From Paenarthrobacter aurescens TC1 (GTDB lineage: Bacteria > Actinomycetota > Actinomycetes > Actinomycetales > Micrococcaceae), in NCBI GenBank assembly GCA_000014925.1, contig CP000474.1, positions 4,278,001 through 4,342,000 of the forward strand: a DNA stretch of 64,000 bases. Reading direction: 5' to 3'. Both the position numbers and the translations under genes were made by a program. Below, piece by piece: positions 7,924 through 15,468 of this stretch (within the stretch, counting starts at the first letter, position 1; every line of letters begins with the position of its first letter). The notes below the pieces were generated by a model. The model saw only the letters and a list, made by a program, of their open reading frames with translations. It was not told the DNA's origin and did not search any database.

Positions 7924-9132
7924 CTAGTTGAGTGCGTTGACGGCATCGCTGATGGAGTCCACGCCGGCGTTGATGGTCTCCAGCGAGGTGGCGAAGGAGA
8001 TCCGGAAGTACGGGCCCAGGCCGTAGGCCGAACCCTGGATGACGGCCACGCGGGCAGCGTCCAACAGGTAAAGGGTGAAGTCTTGGTCGTTCTCGATGAC
8101 CTTGCCGTCGGGCGCGGTCTTGCCGATCACGCCACTGCAGTTCACGTACGCGTAGAAGGCGCCTTCCGCCGGCGCAACGGTCAGCCCGTTGATGGCGTTG
8201 AGGCCCTCGACGGCGGCGTCCCGGCGCTTGCGGTACACCTCCACGCTGTCGCGGACGAAGGACTGGTCGCCGTTCAGCGCCGCCACTGCGGCGGCTTGGC
8301 TGATGGACGACGGGCACGACGACGTCTGGGACTGCAGCTTGTTCATGGCCGCAATCAGGGGCGCGGGTCCCACGCCGTATCCGAGCCGCCAACCGGTCAT
8401 CGCGTACGCCTTGGACACGCCGTTGACCAGCAAGATGCGGTCTTTGAGCGCCGGGGCAGCAGTGACCAAGCTGGTGACGCGGCCGTCTCCGAAGTGGATC
8501 TCATCGTAGATCTCGTCGGTGAGGATGAAGACGTTCGGGTGCTCCTCAAGGACCGCGCCCAATGCCTGCAGTTCCTCCCTGGTGTACACAGCGCCGGTCG
8601 GGTTGGAAGGGGCGTTAAGGATGAGCCATTTTGTGTTGGGGGTGATGGCCTTTTCCAGGGCGTCCGGGGTGAGTTTGAAGCCTGTGTCTTCGCCGCACGG
8701 GACGATCACCGGGGTGCCATCGTTGGCAAGGACCATGTCCGGGTAGGAAACCCAGTAAGGTGCGGGGACAATCACCTCATCGCCCTCGTTGAGCGACGCC
8801 ATCAGGGCTACGTACAGAACCTGTTTGGCTCCGCCGCCAATGGTCAGTTGGTTCCGCTCGTAGTGGTGTCCCGTGTGGCTTTCGATCTTGCGAAGGATCG
8901 CGGTCTGGAGCTCCGGCGTACCGGTCACCGAGGTGTACTTGGTCTCTCCATCTCTGATGGCAGCGACTGCTGCTTCTTTGATGTGGTCCGGGGTGTCGAA
9001 GTCCGGCTCGCCGACGGTCAGGTCGATGATCGGGATGCCTTCAGCTTTAAGTTCGCGGACGCGGGCGGCCGCGGCGACGCTCGCTGAGGACTTGATGCGG
9101 GTGACCCTCGACGCCGGCAGGTAGTCGGACAT
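7924..9132 (-). CDS. PLP-dependent aminotransferase, class I (aspartate aminotransferase-like)
   Basis: The 402-residue protein is a fold-type I aminotransferase. It shows IIDLTVGEPDFDTPDHI at the N-terminus, GGGAKQVLYVALMA, the substrate motif LNAPSNPTGAVYTREEL, LTDEIYDEIHF, and the pyridoxal-phosphate lysine in VSKAYAMTGWRLGYG. It should move an amino group between an amino acid and a 2-oxo acid in the cytoplasm. The downstream RraA-type aldolase suggests a joint catabolic task in which pyruvate or oxaloacetate is the meeting point; this is inferred. The ATG at 9132 follows a GGAGGAGAC ribosome binding site. Confidence 0.9.
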   Translation of the reverse strand: MSDYLPASRVTRIKSSASVAAAARVRELKAEGIPIIDLTVGEPDFDTPDHIKEAAVAAIRDGETKYTSVTGTPELQTAILRKIESHTGHHYERNQLTIGGGAKQVLYVALMASLNEGDEVIVPAPYWVSYPDMVLANDGTPVIVPCGEDTGFKLTPDALEKAITPNTKWLILNAPSNPTGAVYTREELQALGAVLEEHPNVFILTDEIYDEIHFGDGRVTSLVTAAPALKDRILLVNGVSKAYAMTGWRLGYGVGPAPLIAAMNKLQSQTSSCPSSISQAAAVAALNGDQSFVRDSVEVYRKRRDAAVEGLNAINGLTVAPAEGAFYAYVNCSGVIGKTAPDGKVIENDQDFTLYLLDAARVAVIQGSAYGLGPYFRISFATSLETINAGVDSISDAVNALN

Positions 9133-9439
9133 GTCTCCTCCAGGAAAGTGGGACTCAGGACGCGCGGATTCGCGTATCCCCTTTTTCGAGACTAGGGATT
9201 CGCACGCCCTGTGGATAAGACCTAATGTGCGTGGATCTATAAGGGGCTCTTATGACGCGGATCTCTTTGTGGGGTTCCGGAACCCATTCGGCGCACAGAA
9301 TGCGTATGGACGCACTCTGGGGCACATCTTCCATGCACTTTGCTTATGGGTTCACGCGGTATTGGTATTTCCTTGGACCGGTGAACACTGCCTAGATTCG
9401 AGGGATCAGAAGTGCTGTTCCGAAACTGAAAGGGAGCCA

Positions 9440-9982
9440 ATGACAGCCCAAACCAGCTCAGCCCCCACTGTTTCAGGCCAAGCCCGCTCGGCCACCGGAC
9501 GATATACCTACCGGGCCAAGGCCCTACGTCCGCAGCACACGGATCACACGGATCACGCCAAGCTGGCGCATGCCCTCGGCGTGCATCGGCAACTGCTGTC
9601 CCACGCAACGAGCGCCATCCGTACCCTGACCGCTGCCAGAAACGAGCTGATGGCGCAGGCGATTGAGGATGGGCTCACCATCGCCACTGTTTCAGCGGCC
9701 ACCGGGGAGAACATGAAGGCGGTCAGGACCATCGCTTTGGCTTATGACGATCTCCACCCGAGCGGGCTCCCCCGCAACGTCCATTTGTCAGCAATGAAGC
9801 AGAAGAGCGACGAACTCAGGGCCGCCGAACGTCATCGGGCCCAGATCACCGAACGACGCGAAGCCCTGATTGTGATGGCCCTCCGCAACCAGGTCTGCGA
9901 TGACCTGGAGCTTGCCTCGCTGACCGGACTCACTCCGGACCACATCCGCCGGTCAACGCGGGGAATCGCCCGTCCTGCCTAG
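9440..9982 (+). CDS. Helical hypothetical protein with HTH-like segments
   Basis: I do not recognise this 180-residue, mainly helical protein. Two segments look like helix-turn-helix units: DGLTIATVSAATGENMKAVR near residue 80 and DDLELASLTGLTPDHIRRS close to the C-terminus. The region between is rich in Lys, Glu and Arg. The ATG follows AAGGGAG at suitable distance. It is divergent from the aminotransferase gene, with about 300 nt between the two starts, so a local regulatory role is conceivable. That is a guess; no ligand-binding domain is visible. Confidence 0.6.
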   Translation: MTAQTSSAPTVSGQARSATGRYTYRAKALRPQHTDHTDHAKLAHALGVHRQLLSHATSAIRTLTAARNELMAQAIEDGLTIATVSAATGENMKAVRTIALAYDDLHPSGLPRNVHLSAMKQKSDELRAAERHRAQITERREALIVMALRNQVCDDLELASLTGLTPDHIRRSTRGIARPA

Positions 9983-9989
9983 CTTTCGC

Positions 9990-10006
9990 AACGCACCCTG
10001 TGCGTT
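9990..10006 (+). terminator. Short hairpin after the HTH-like gene
   Basis: AACGCAC-CCT-GTGCGTT forms a perfect 7-bp stem immediately after the stop codon at 9982. There is no long T-run, so its terminator function is uncertain. The rest of the gap up to 10173 shows nothing I can identify. Confidence 0.35.
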
Positions 10007-10173
10007 CCCTCCCGGTTGGCTCGCCCGGCACTGCGGGTCACATCAGCCAAGGACCCGAACGACGCGGGATCACGCGAGCCGTGCACAACCATCCGGCGTG
10101 CGCCTCCGGGCAACTGGGAAGGAAGGACCGCCCGATCGTTGAACCCCGGAGCCACGGAGGGTAGAACGGATAA

Positions 10174-10551
10174 ATGAGCAACGACGTGAACTCTTGGATG
10201 GATCAGTACATACGCGCGTGGACCTCGAACAACCCTGAGGACATCAAGGCCCTCTTTACCGAAGATGCCGTCTATTGCGACAGGCCGAACACTGAAAAAC
10301 AATGGAACGGCCACGAGGAGATCGTCAAAGCGTGGGCTGATGCTGGGGACAAACCCGAGGACTGGACCTTCGAGTGGACGCTCCTTGGCCGGGACGGTGA
10401 CACCGCTTTTGTGCAGGGCCTGACCACGTACCTCAACGGGGAGCCCACCTATGACAACCTCTGGGTGATCCGTTTCGCCGAGGACGGCCGAGCCCGCGAA
10501 TTCACCGAATGGTACATGGCCCGCAAGCACACCCCGCCCGCACCCAACTGA
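10174..10551 (+). CDS. NTF2-like / SnoaL-like small protein
   Basis: The 125-residue product fits the cone-shaped NTF2/SnoaL fold. It has an N-terminal helix WMDQYIRAWTSNNPEDIKALF, then TEDAVYCDRP, a helix HEEIVKAWADAGD, and four terminal strands ending WVIRFAEDGRAREFTEWYM. Members are small ligand-binding proteins or enzymes (isomerases, hydrolases), often of unknown substrate. The ATG is preceded by GGAGGGTAG. It ends 1 nt before the convergent stop of hpaI, so the two genes share a tail-to-tail boundary without a terminator. A role in aromatic catabolism is possible only by proximity. Confidence 0.78.
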   Translation: MSNDVNSWMDQYIRAWTSNNPEDIKALFTEDAVYCDRPNTEKQWNGHEEIVKAWADAGDKPEDWTFEWTLLGRDGDTAFVQGLTTYLNGEPTYDNLWVIRFAEDGRAREFTEWYMARKHTPPAPN

Positions 10552-10552
10552 G

Positions 10553-11356
10553 TCAGTAGCTTTCGCGCTCAACCGTTTCAGCTACGGGAATGAACTTGTC
10601 GGCAAAGCCCTCGGAAGCCCGGGCGAGCACAGCAACGTCCGCGCCGACCAAGACAAAGGAGGCACCGGCGTCGAGATAGGCGCGGGCTGTCGCCTCGTTG
10701 AAGGCATTCACGCCGGCAGGCTTGCCCGCTGCTTTGGCGGCGGCGAGGCAGTGCTCGACGACGGCCCTTACCAAAGGATTTTCCTGCTGTCCCAGCAGCC
10801 CCATGGAGGCGGCGAGGTCCGAGGGGCCCAGGAAGATGCCGTCCACGCCGTCGACGGCCAGGATCTCCTCCACCGCCGATGCCGCAGCCTCCGATTCAAT
10901 TTGGACCGTGAGGCTGATGGACTCGGAGGCATTGGCCAAGTAGTCCGGGACGCGGTTCCAACGCGACGCGCGGGCCAAAGCCGAACCAACTCCCCGGACC
11001 CCGAGTGGCGGGTACCTTACCGCAGCAACGGCGGTGGCTGCCTCGAAGGCTGAGTTCACCATGGGGATCAGCAGGTTCTGCACACCGAGGTCAAGGTATT
11101 GCTTGATGACCACGGTGTCATTGACCGGCGGCCGGACCATGACTTTCAACGGGTATCCACTCACGGCATGAAGCTGCGCCACGATGGATTCCAAGCCGTT
11201 GGGGCTGTGCTCTGCGTCGATCAGCAGCCAGTCCAGCCCTGAACCCGCACAAATTTCTGCCACCAGGGGACTACCGGAACAAACCCACATTCCAGCCAAT
11301 GGACGGCCGGCCTCGGAGAGGGCCGAATAGAAGGTGGGGCTCAGCTGAAGTGACAT
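10553..11356 (-). CDS. hpaI: HpaI-type 4-hydroxy-2-oxoheptanedioate aldolase
   Basis: This class II pyruvate aldolase of 267 residues should split 4-hydroxy-2-oxoheptane-1,7-dioate into pyruvate and succinate semialdehyde, the last step of the homoprotocatechuate meta-cleavage route. Family signatures are GMWVCSGSPLVAEICAGSG, the catalytic-base region LLIDAEHSPNG, VMVRPPVND, the metal-binding VQIESEAA and the GIFLGPSDLAASMG loop. It overlaps the upstream hpaH gene by 16 nt, which indicates coupled translation. It is the final gene of a leftward catabolic operon and meets a convergent NTF2-like gene. Confidence is high on family and pathway because hpaH, hpaD and hpaE are adjacent. Confidence 0.9.
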   Translation of the reverse strand: MSLQLSPTFYSALSEAGRPLAGMWVCSGSPLVAEICAGSGLDWLLIDAEHSPNGLESIVAQLHAVSGYPLKVMVRPPVNDTVVIKQYLDLGVQNLLIPMVNSAFEAATAVAAVRYPPLGVRGVGSALARASRWNRVPDYLANASESISLTVQIESEAAASAVEEILAVDGVDGIFLGPSDLAASMGLLGQQENPLVRAVVEHCLAAAKAAGKPAGVNAFNEATARAYLDAGASFVLVGADVAVLARASEGFADKFIPVAETVERESY

Positions 11357-12126
11357 GTCACAACTCCCAACGGTCCGTAGTCCGCGTGCACGGTATCACC
11401 TTTGTACACCCATAGGGGGCGTGTAAACGAGCCTGCCAGGATGATATCTCCGGCTTTCATTGAGTCTCCGTGAGCAGCGATCTTGTTGGCCAGCCAATGG
11501 ACTCCGTTGGCTGGGTGATCGAGCACTCCGGCGGCCACCCCGGTCTCCTCCACGGTCTGGTTTTTGTAGAGGATGGCAGAGACCCAGCGGAGGTCGACGG
11601 CGTCCGGCCGCACCGGGCGGCCGCCCACCACCATGGCGCCCATCGCGGCGTTGTCCGAGATGGTGTCCACGATGGTCCGGCCCTCCATTTCGATCCTGGA
11701 GTCCAGGATCTCGAGGGCCGGAACCACGTAGTCGGTCGCGTTGAGCACGTCGAAGATGGTGCAGCCCGGGCCCTTCAAGGCGGACTTCAGCACGAAGGCC
11801 AACTCCACTTCGACCCGCGGGTGCGTGTACTGGTCCCACGCGACCGAGCACCCGGTCTCCAGTACCATGTCATCGAAAATGGCGCCGTAATCCGGTTCCG
11901 TAATGCCCGTGGCGGCCTGCATGGCCTTGGACGTGAGGCCGATCTTGCGCCCCACCAACGTGCGCCCGGCTTCCTCGTTCCGCCGCATCCACAACTGCTG
12001 CACGGCGTAGGAATCCTCCACCGTCATGTCGGGGTAGCGGGCGGTGAGGCGCGGGACCGGTTTGCGGTTCCGGCCGGCTTCGAGGAGCTCGTCGGCAATG
12101 GCTTCGATCGTCTTCGCGTCCAACAT
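11341..12126 (-). CDS. hpaH: 2-oxohept-3-enedioate hydratase
   Basis: The 261-residue protein matches the HpaH/HpcG hydratases of the FAH-related fold, which add water to 2-oxohept-3-ene-1,7-dioate using a divalent metal. Visible signatures include GRKIGLTSKAMQAATGITEP, the metal-ligand region HPRVEVELAFVLK, and MGAMVVGGRPVRPDAVDLRW. Its start lies 3 nt after the hpaD stop, and its end overlaps hpaI by 16 nt. The position between the ring-cleavage dioxygenase and the aldolase is exactly what the homoprotocatechuate pathway requires. Related vanillate/catechol-pathway hydratases (MhpD/DmpE) are the main alternative, but context favours HpaH. Confidence 0.9.
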   Translation of the reverse strand: MLDAKTIEAIADELLEAGRNRKPVPRLTARYPDMTVEDSYAVQQLWMRRNEEAGRTLVGRKIGLTSKAMQAATGITEPDYGAIFDDMVLETGCSVAWDQYTHPRVEVELAFVLKSALKGPGCTIFDVLNATDYVVPALEILDSRIEMEGRTIVDTISDNAAMGAMVVGGRPVRPDAVDLRWVSAILYKNQTVEETGVAAGVLDHPANGVHWLANKIAAHGDSMKAGDIILAGSFTRPLWVYKGDTVHADYGPLGVVTCHFS

Positions 12127-12129
12127 GGT

Positions 12130-13227
12130 TTAGACCTGCGCCCCCAGCTTGAACCCCTCGGCAGCTTCGCCGGATGCACCCTCGGGACGGGTGTAAGAGA
12201 AGCCATCGGCGCCGACCGTGACTGCCATCTCGGACTTGTCCTCGCGTTCAATGATGGGCTGCGGGTTGCCGTCCAAGTCCAGGACCAGGGAGGCCTCGGT
12301 GTACCAGGAGGGGACTACGGGGTTGCCCCACCAGTCGCGGCGCTGGTTGTCGTGGACGTCCCAGGTGACGGTGGGGTTGTCGGGGTCGCCGGTGTAGTAG
12401 TCCTGGGTGTAGATCTCCACGCGGTGGCCGTCCGGGTCCAGGATGTAGAGGTAGAACGCGTTGGACACACCGTGGCGTCCGGGGCCGCGTTCGATGCGGT
12501 CGGAGATGCGGAGGGCGCCCATCTTGTCGCAGATCTGGATGATGTTGTGCTTCTCGTGCGTGGAGAACGCGATGTGGTGCAGGCGGGGACCGTTGCCGCC
12601 GGTCAGGGCGGTGTCGTGCACGGTCTGCTTGCGGTGCATCCACGCGGCGTACGTGACGCCGTCAGAATCCTTGATGTCCTCGGAGACGCGGAAGCCGAGG
12701 TCCTCCAGGTACTTGCGTCCGCGCGGGACGTCCGGGGTGACCTGGTTGAAGTGGTCCAGGCGGACCAGTTCGCCGGCGGAGTAGAGGTCGTAGCGCTGGG
12801 TGAGGCGTTCCACGTGCTCCACGTCGTAGAAGAACTCGTACGGGAAGCCTAGCGGGTCTTCCACACGGACGGAGTCGCCAACACCCTTGGTGAATCCTTC
12901 CTTGCGGCGCTCCACCCGGCAGCCCAGTTCGCGGTAATAGGCCTCGGCTGCGTCCACCTCGGCCGGGGATTTCACCCGGTAGGCGAATGCTGCAGCGGCA
13001 GCAACGGGGCCCTTGCGGAGGACCAGGTTGTGGTGGATGAACTCCTCGAAGGAGCGCAGGTAGATGGTGTTCTCGTCTTCTTCGGTGACGTGCAGGCCCA
13101 GGAGGTCCACGTAGAACGCGCGGGACTTCTCAAGGTCCGTGACCACGAGTTCCAGGTAGGCGCAGCGGACGATGTCCGGAGCAGGAACCGTAGGAGTTGG
13201 GATCGGGCCGGTGAAAGGGTTGCTCAT
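12130..13227 (-). CDS. hpaD: 3,4-dihydroxyphenylacetate (homoprotocatechuate) 2,3-dioxygenase
   Basis: This extradiol dioxygenase opens the ring of homoprotocatechuate. The 365-residue sequence closely resembles, from memory, the Brevibacterium Fe-dependent HPCD and the Arthrobacter Mn-dependent MndD. Two vicinal-oxygen-chelate modules are visible. With a constant offset of +4 from HPCD numbering, the metal ligands are His159 (RLDHFNQV), His218 (LHHIAF) and Glu271 (HRVEIYTQ), with acid-base His204 and Tyr261 in place. The metal cannot be told from the ligands, since Fe and Mn enzymes share them. The gene starts at an ATG 37 nt after hpaE and is followed 3 nt later by hpaH. Confidence 0.94.
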   Translation of the reverse strand: MSNPFTGPIPTPTVPAPDIVRCAYLELVVTDLEKSRAFYVDLLGLHVTEEDENTIYLRSFEEFIHHNLVLRKGPVAAAAAFAYRVKSPAEVDAAEAYYRELGCRVERRKEGFTKGVGDSVRVEDPLGFPYEFFYDVEHVERLTQRYDLYSAGELVRLDHFNQVTPDVPRGRKYLEDLGFRVSEDIKDSDGVTYAAWMHRKQTVHDTALTGGNGPRLHHIAFSTHEKHNIIQICDKMGALRISDRIERGPGRHGVSNAFYLYILDPDGHRVEIYTQDYYTGDPDNPTVTWDVHDNQRRDWWGNPVVPSWYTEASLVLDLDGNPQPIIEREDKSEMAVTVGADGFSYTRPEGASGEAAEGFKLGAQV

Positions 13228-13264
13228 GATGGTCTCTCTTCGTTGAAAGGGGTAGGTGGGGAGC

Positions 13265-14776
13265 TTAGGCGCCGAATTTGGGCGTGTGGACTGAGCCGAG
13301 CGTGATGTGCACGGCCTGCTGGTCGGTGTAGAAGTCGATGGAGCGGTAGCCGCCCTCGTGGCCCAGGCCGGAAGCTTTGACGCCGCCGAAAGGGGTGCGG
13401 AGGTCGCGGACGTTGTGGCTGTTGAGCCACACCATGCCGGCCTCCACGTTCTGGGAGAAGTTGTGGGCCCGTGTCAGGTTCTGGGTCCAGATGTAGGCCG
13501 CCAGGCCGTACTTGGTGTTGTTCGCCAAGGCGAGGGCTTCGTCGTCGTTCTCGAAAGGCGTGATGGCCACGACGGGACCGAAGATTTCCTCCTGGAAGAT
13601 CCGGGCATCAGGCGCGACGTCGGCAAACACCGTAGGTGCGATGTAGTTGCCTTCGGGCAGGTGGTCGGGTCGGCCGCCGCCGGCCAGGAGGCGACCCTCG
13701 GACTTGCCGATCTCCACGTACGACGCCACCTTTTGGTAGTGCTCGGGGTGGACCAGCGCGCCCACTTGGGTCTTGGGATCGTGGGGATCGCCCACCACGA
13801 TGTTCTTGGCCCGGGCGGCGTACTTTTCGCAGAATTCGTCGTAGATTGCCCGTTCCACCAGGATGCGGGAGCCGGCCGTGCAGCGTTCGCCGTTGAGGGA
13901 GAACACGCCGAACAGAGCCGAATCAATGGCTGCGTCCAGGTCGGCATCGGCGAACACGACGCACGGGGACTTGCCGCCGAGCTCCATGGACAGGCCCTTG
14001 AGGTTGGCGGCTGCGTTGCGGAAGATCGTCTGGCCCGTGGTGGTCTCGCCGGTGAAGGAAATCAGCGGAACGTCCGGGTGCTTCACCAATGCGTCGCCGG
14101 CTTCTTCGCCCAAGCCGTTGACCAGGTTGAACACACCGTCAGGGAGGCCGGCGTCCTTGAAGATCTGCGCCCAGAGAGACGCGGACAACGGCGTGAACTC
14201 GGCCGGCTTGAGGACCACAGTGTTGCCGGTGGCCAGAGCCGGGGCGAGCTTCCAGGACTCCAGCATGAACGGGGTGTTCCACGGCGTGATCAGGCCCGCA
14301 ACGCCGATCGGCTTGCGGTTCACGTAGTTGATCTGCGAACCGGGGACCTTCATGGCGTCATCGAACTGGGCCACGATCAGGTCCGCGAAGAAACGGAAGT
14401 TCTCGGCAGCGCGCAGCGCCTGGCCCTTGGCCTGAGTGATCGGCAGGCCGGTATCGAACGTTTCCAGCTCGGCGAGGCGGGCTTCCTGTGCCTCCACCGC
14501 ATCAGCGATCTTGTTCAACACCCGGGCACGCTCACGCGGCTTCATCTTCGGCCACGGACCGTTGACGAACGCTTCGCGGGCAGCGGCGACAGCAAGATCG
14601 ATGTCTTCCTTCTGGCCGGCCGCAGCAGTGGCGTAGTTGCCGCTGGATACAGGGTCCAGGACATCAAACGTCTTGCCGGACAGAGAGTCAACGAACTCGC
14701 CGTTGATGAAGTGCTGGATGTGGGACGGCAGGTTTTCGGGGATGTAATGCTTGGCGGTCTCTACTGAGGTCGTCAT
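13265..14776 (-). CDS. hpaE: 5-carboxymethyl-2-hydroxymuconate semialdehyde dehydrogenase
   Basis: This 503-residue aldehyde dehydrogenase has the full family set: TPWNTPFMLESWKLAPALA, the NAD-binding FTGETTTGQ, the general-base Glu in LSMELGGKSPCVVF, the catalytic Cys in GERCTAGSRI, and EEIFGPVVAITPF. In context it oxidises the ring-opened semialdehyde from HpaD to 5-carboxymethyl-2-hydroxymuconate with NAD. It lies in order GntR regulator, hpaE, hpaD, hpaH, hpaI, all leftward with short gaps. The ATG is preceded by AGGACTTCAACG. Sequence alone does not exclude a betaine-aldehyde-type enzyme, but the neighbours make HpaE the best call. Confidence 0.9.
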   Translation of the reverse strand: MTTSVETAKHYIPENLPSHIQHFINGEFVDSLSGKTFDVLDPVSSGNYATAAAGQKEDIDLAVAAAREAFVNGPWPKMKPRERARVLNKIADAVEAQEARLAELETFDTGLPITQAKGQALRAAENFRFFADLIVAQFDDAMKVPGSQINYVNRKPIGVAGLITPWNTPFMLESWKLAPALATGNTVVLKPAEFTPLSASLWAQIFKDAGLPDGVFNLVNGLGEEAGDALVKHPDVPLISFTGETTTGQTIFRNAAANLKGLSMELGGKSPCVVFADADLDAAIDSALFGVFSLNGERCTAGSRILVERAIYDEFCEKYAARAKNIVVGDPHDPKTQVGALVHPEHYQKVASYVEIGKSEGRLLAGGGRPDHLPEGNYIAPTVFADVAPDARIFQEEIFGPVVAITPFENDDEALALANNTKYGLAAYIWTQNLTRAHNFSQNVEAGMVWLNSHNVRDLRTPFGGVKASGLGHEGGYRSIDFYTDQQAVHITLGSVHTPKFGA

Positions 14777-14790
14777 CGTTGAAGTCCTAA

Positions 14791-15468
14791 CTAGTGATCA
14801 GGGTTTGCTTGGGCGAGGTAGGCGTCCAGGGTGGCGGCGCGGTGTTGGCGGGCCGCTTTCTCGATGGTGTCGGCGTCTGCTGCGTTCTCGATGAGCCGCA
14901 GCAGTGCCTCATGTTCGCGCACCGATTCCTGGGCTCGGCCGGGGACAAAACGGAACGTCGACGAGCGTAGCGACGCCAGCCGGTTCCACCCCCGATGCAC
15001 GAGGTCCAGAATGTGCGGGTTGGGGCAGTGTTCAAAAAGGACGCTGTGGAAGTCCTGGTTCAGCGCGGTGAAGCGGACGGGATCGAAGTGCTCCAGGCAC
15101 TCACGCATTTCCTCATTCACGGCACGGGCGCGGGCAATGGCTACCGAATCGATCAGCGGTGCGGACAACGCGGTGGCTGCGCCCTCCACGATGCTCAGAG
15201 TCTGCATCGTGTACAGGTACTCGGTGGGGTCGATGCCGGACACTGTAGCGCCCACATTCCGCTCGAACTTCACCAGCCCTTCGGCCTCCAGCCGGCGGAT
15301 CGCTTCCCGGACAGGGACCACACTGAAGCCCAGGTCTTCGGCGATTTTGGCGAGCACCAGCCGGTAACCCGGCGTGTACGTCCCCTCCACGATCCGCGCC
15401 TTCACGGCGGCGTAGGCTTGCTGGGACTTGCTTTGGGCGGCGGCGCTTTCGACGGCGGTTTCAGTCAC
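14791..15468 (-). CDS. GntR-family regulator with FCD domain
   Basis: The 225-residue protein has an N-terminal GntR winged helix (SKSQQAYAAVKARIVEGTYTP, then VPVREAIRRLEAEGLV) and a C-terminal FCD domain. The FCD domain shows the likely metal-ligand set Asp/His in ALNQDFHSVLFEH, His in SVREHEALLR and His in RQHRAAT, as in the VanR subgroup. It overlaps the upstream FAH-RraA fusion gene by 8 nt and is followed 14 nt later by hpaE, so it is embedded in the operon it presumably controls. A perfect palindrome with a GTATAC core, typical of FCD operators, lies upstream of the first gene. It most likely represses until a pathway acid binds. Confidence 0.88.
   Translation of the reverse strand: MTETAVESAAAQSKSQQAYAAVKARIVEGTYTPGYRLVLAKIAEDLGFSVVPVREAIRRLEAEGLVKFERNVGATVSGIDPTEYLYTMQTLSIVEGAATALSAPLIDSVAIARARAVNEEMRECLEHFDPVRFTALNQDFHSVLFEHCPNPHILDLVHRGWNRLASLRSSTFRFVPGRAQESVREHEALLRLIENAADADTIEKAARQHRAATLDAYLAQANPDH

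Noticed and set aside
7684..9087. 467-codon plus-strand frame across the aminotransferase
   Set aside because: It is antisense to a complete aminotransferase and has no recognisable domain.
11470..12852. 460-codon plus-strand frame across hpaH and hpaD
   Set aside because: It is antisense to two well-supported genes, has Val/Gly/His-rich low-complexity composition and no motifs.
13307..14767. 486-codon plus-strand frame across hpaE
   Set aside because: It is exactly antisense to the aldehyde dehydrogenase, whose catalytic motifs are intact; no ribosome binding site or family signature supports it.
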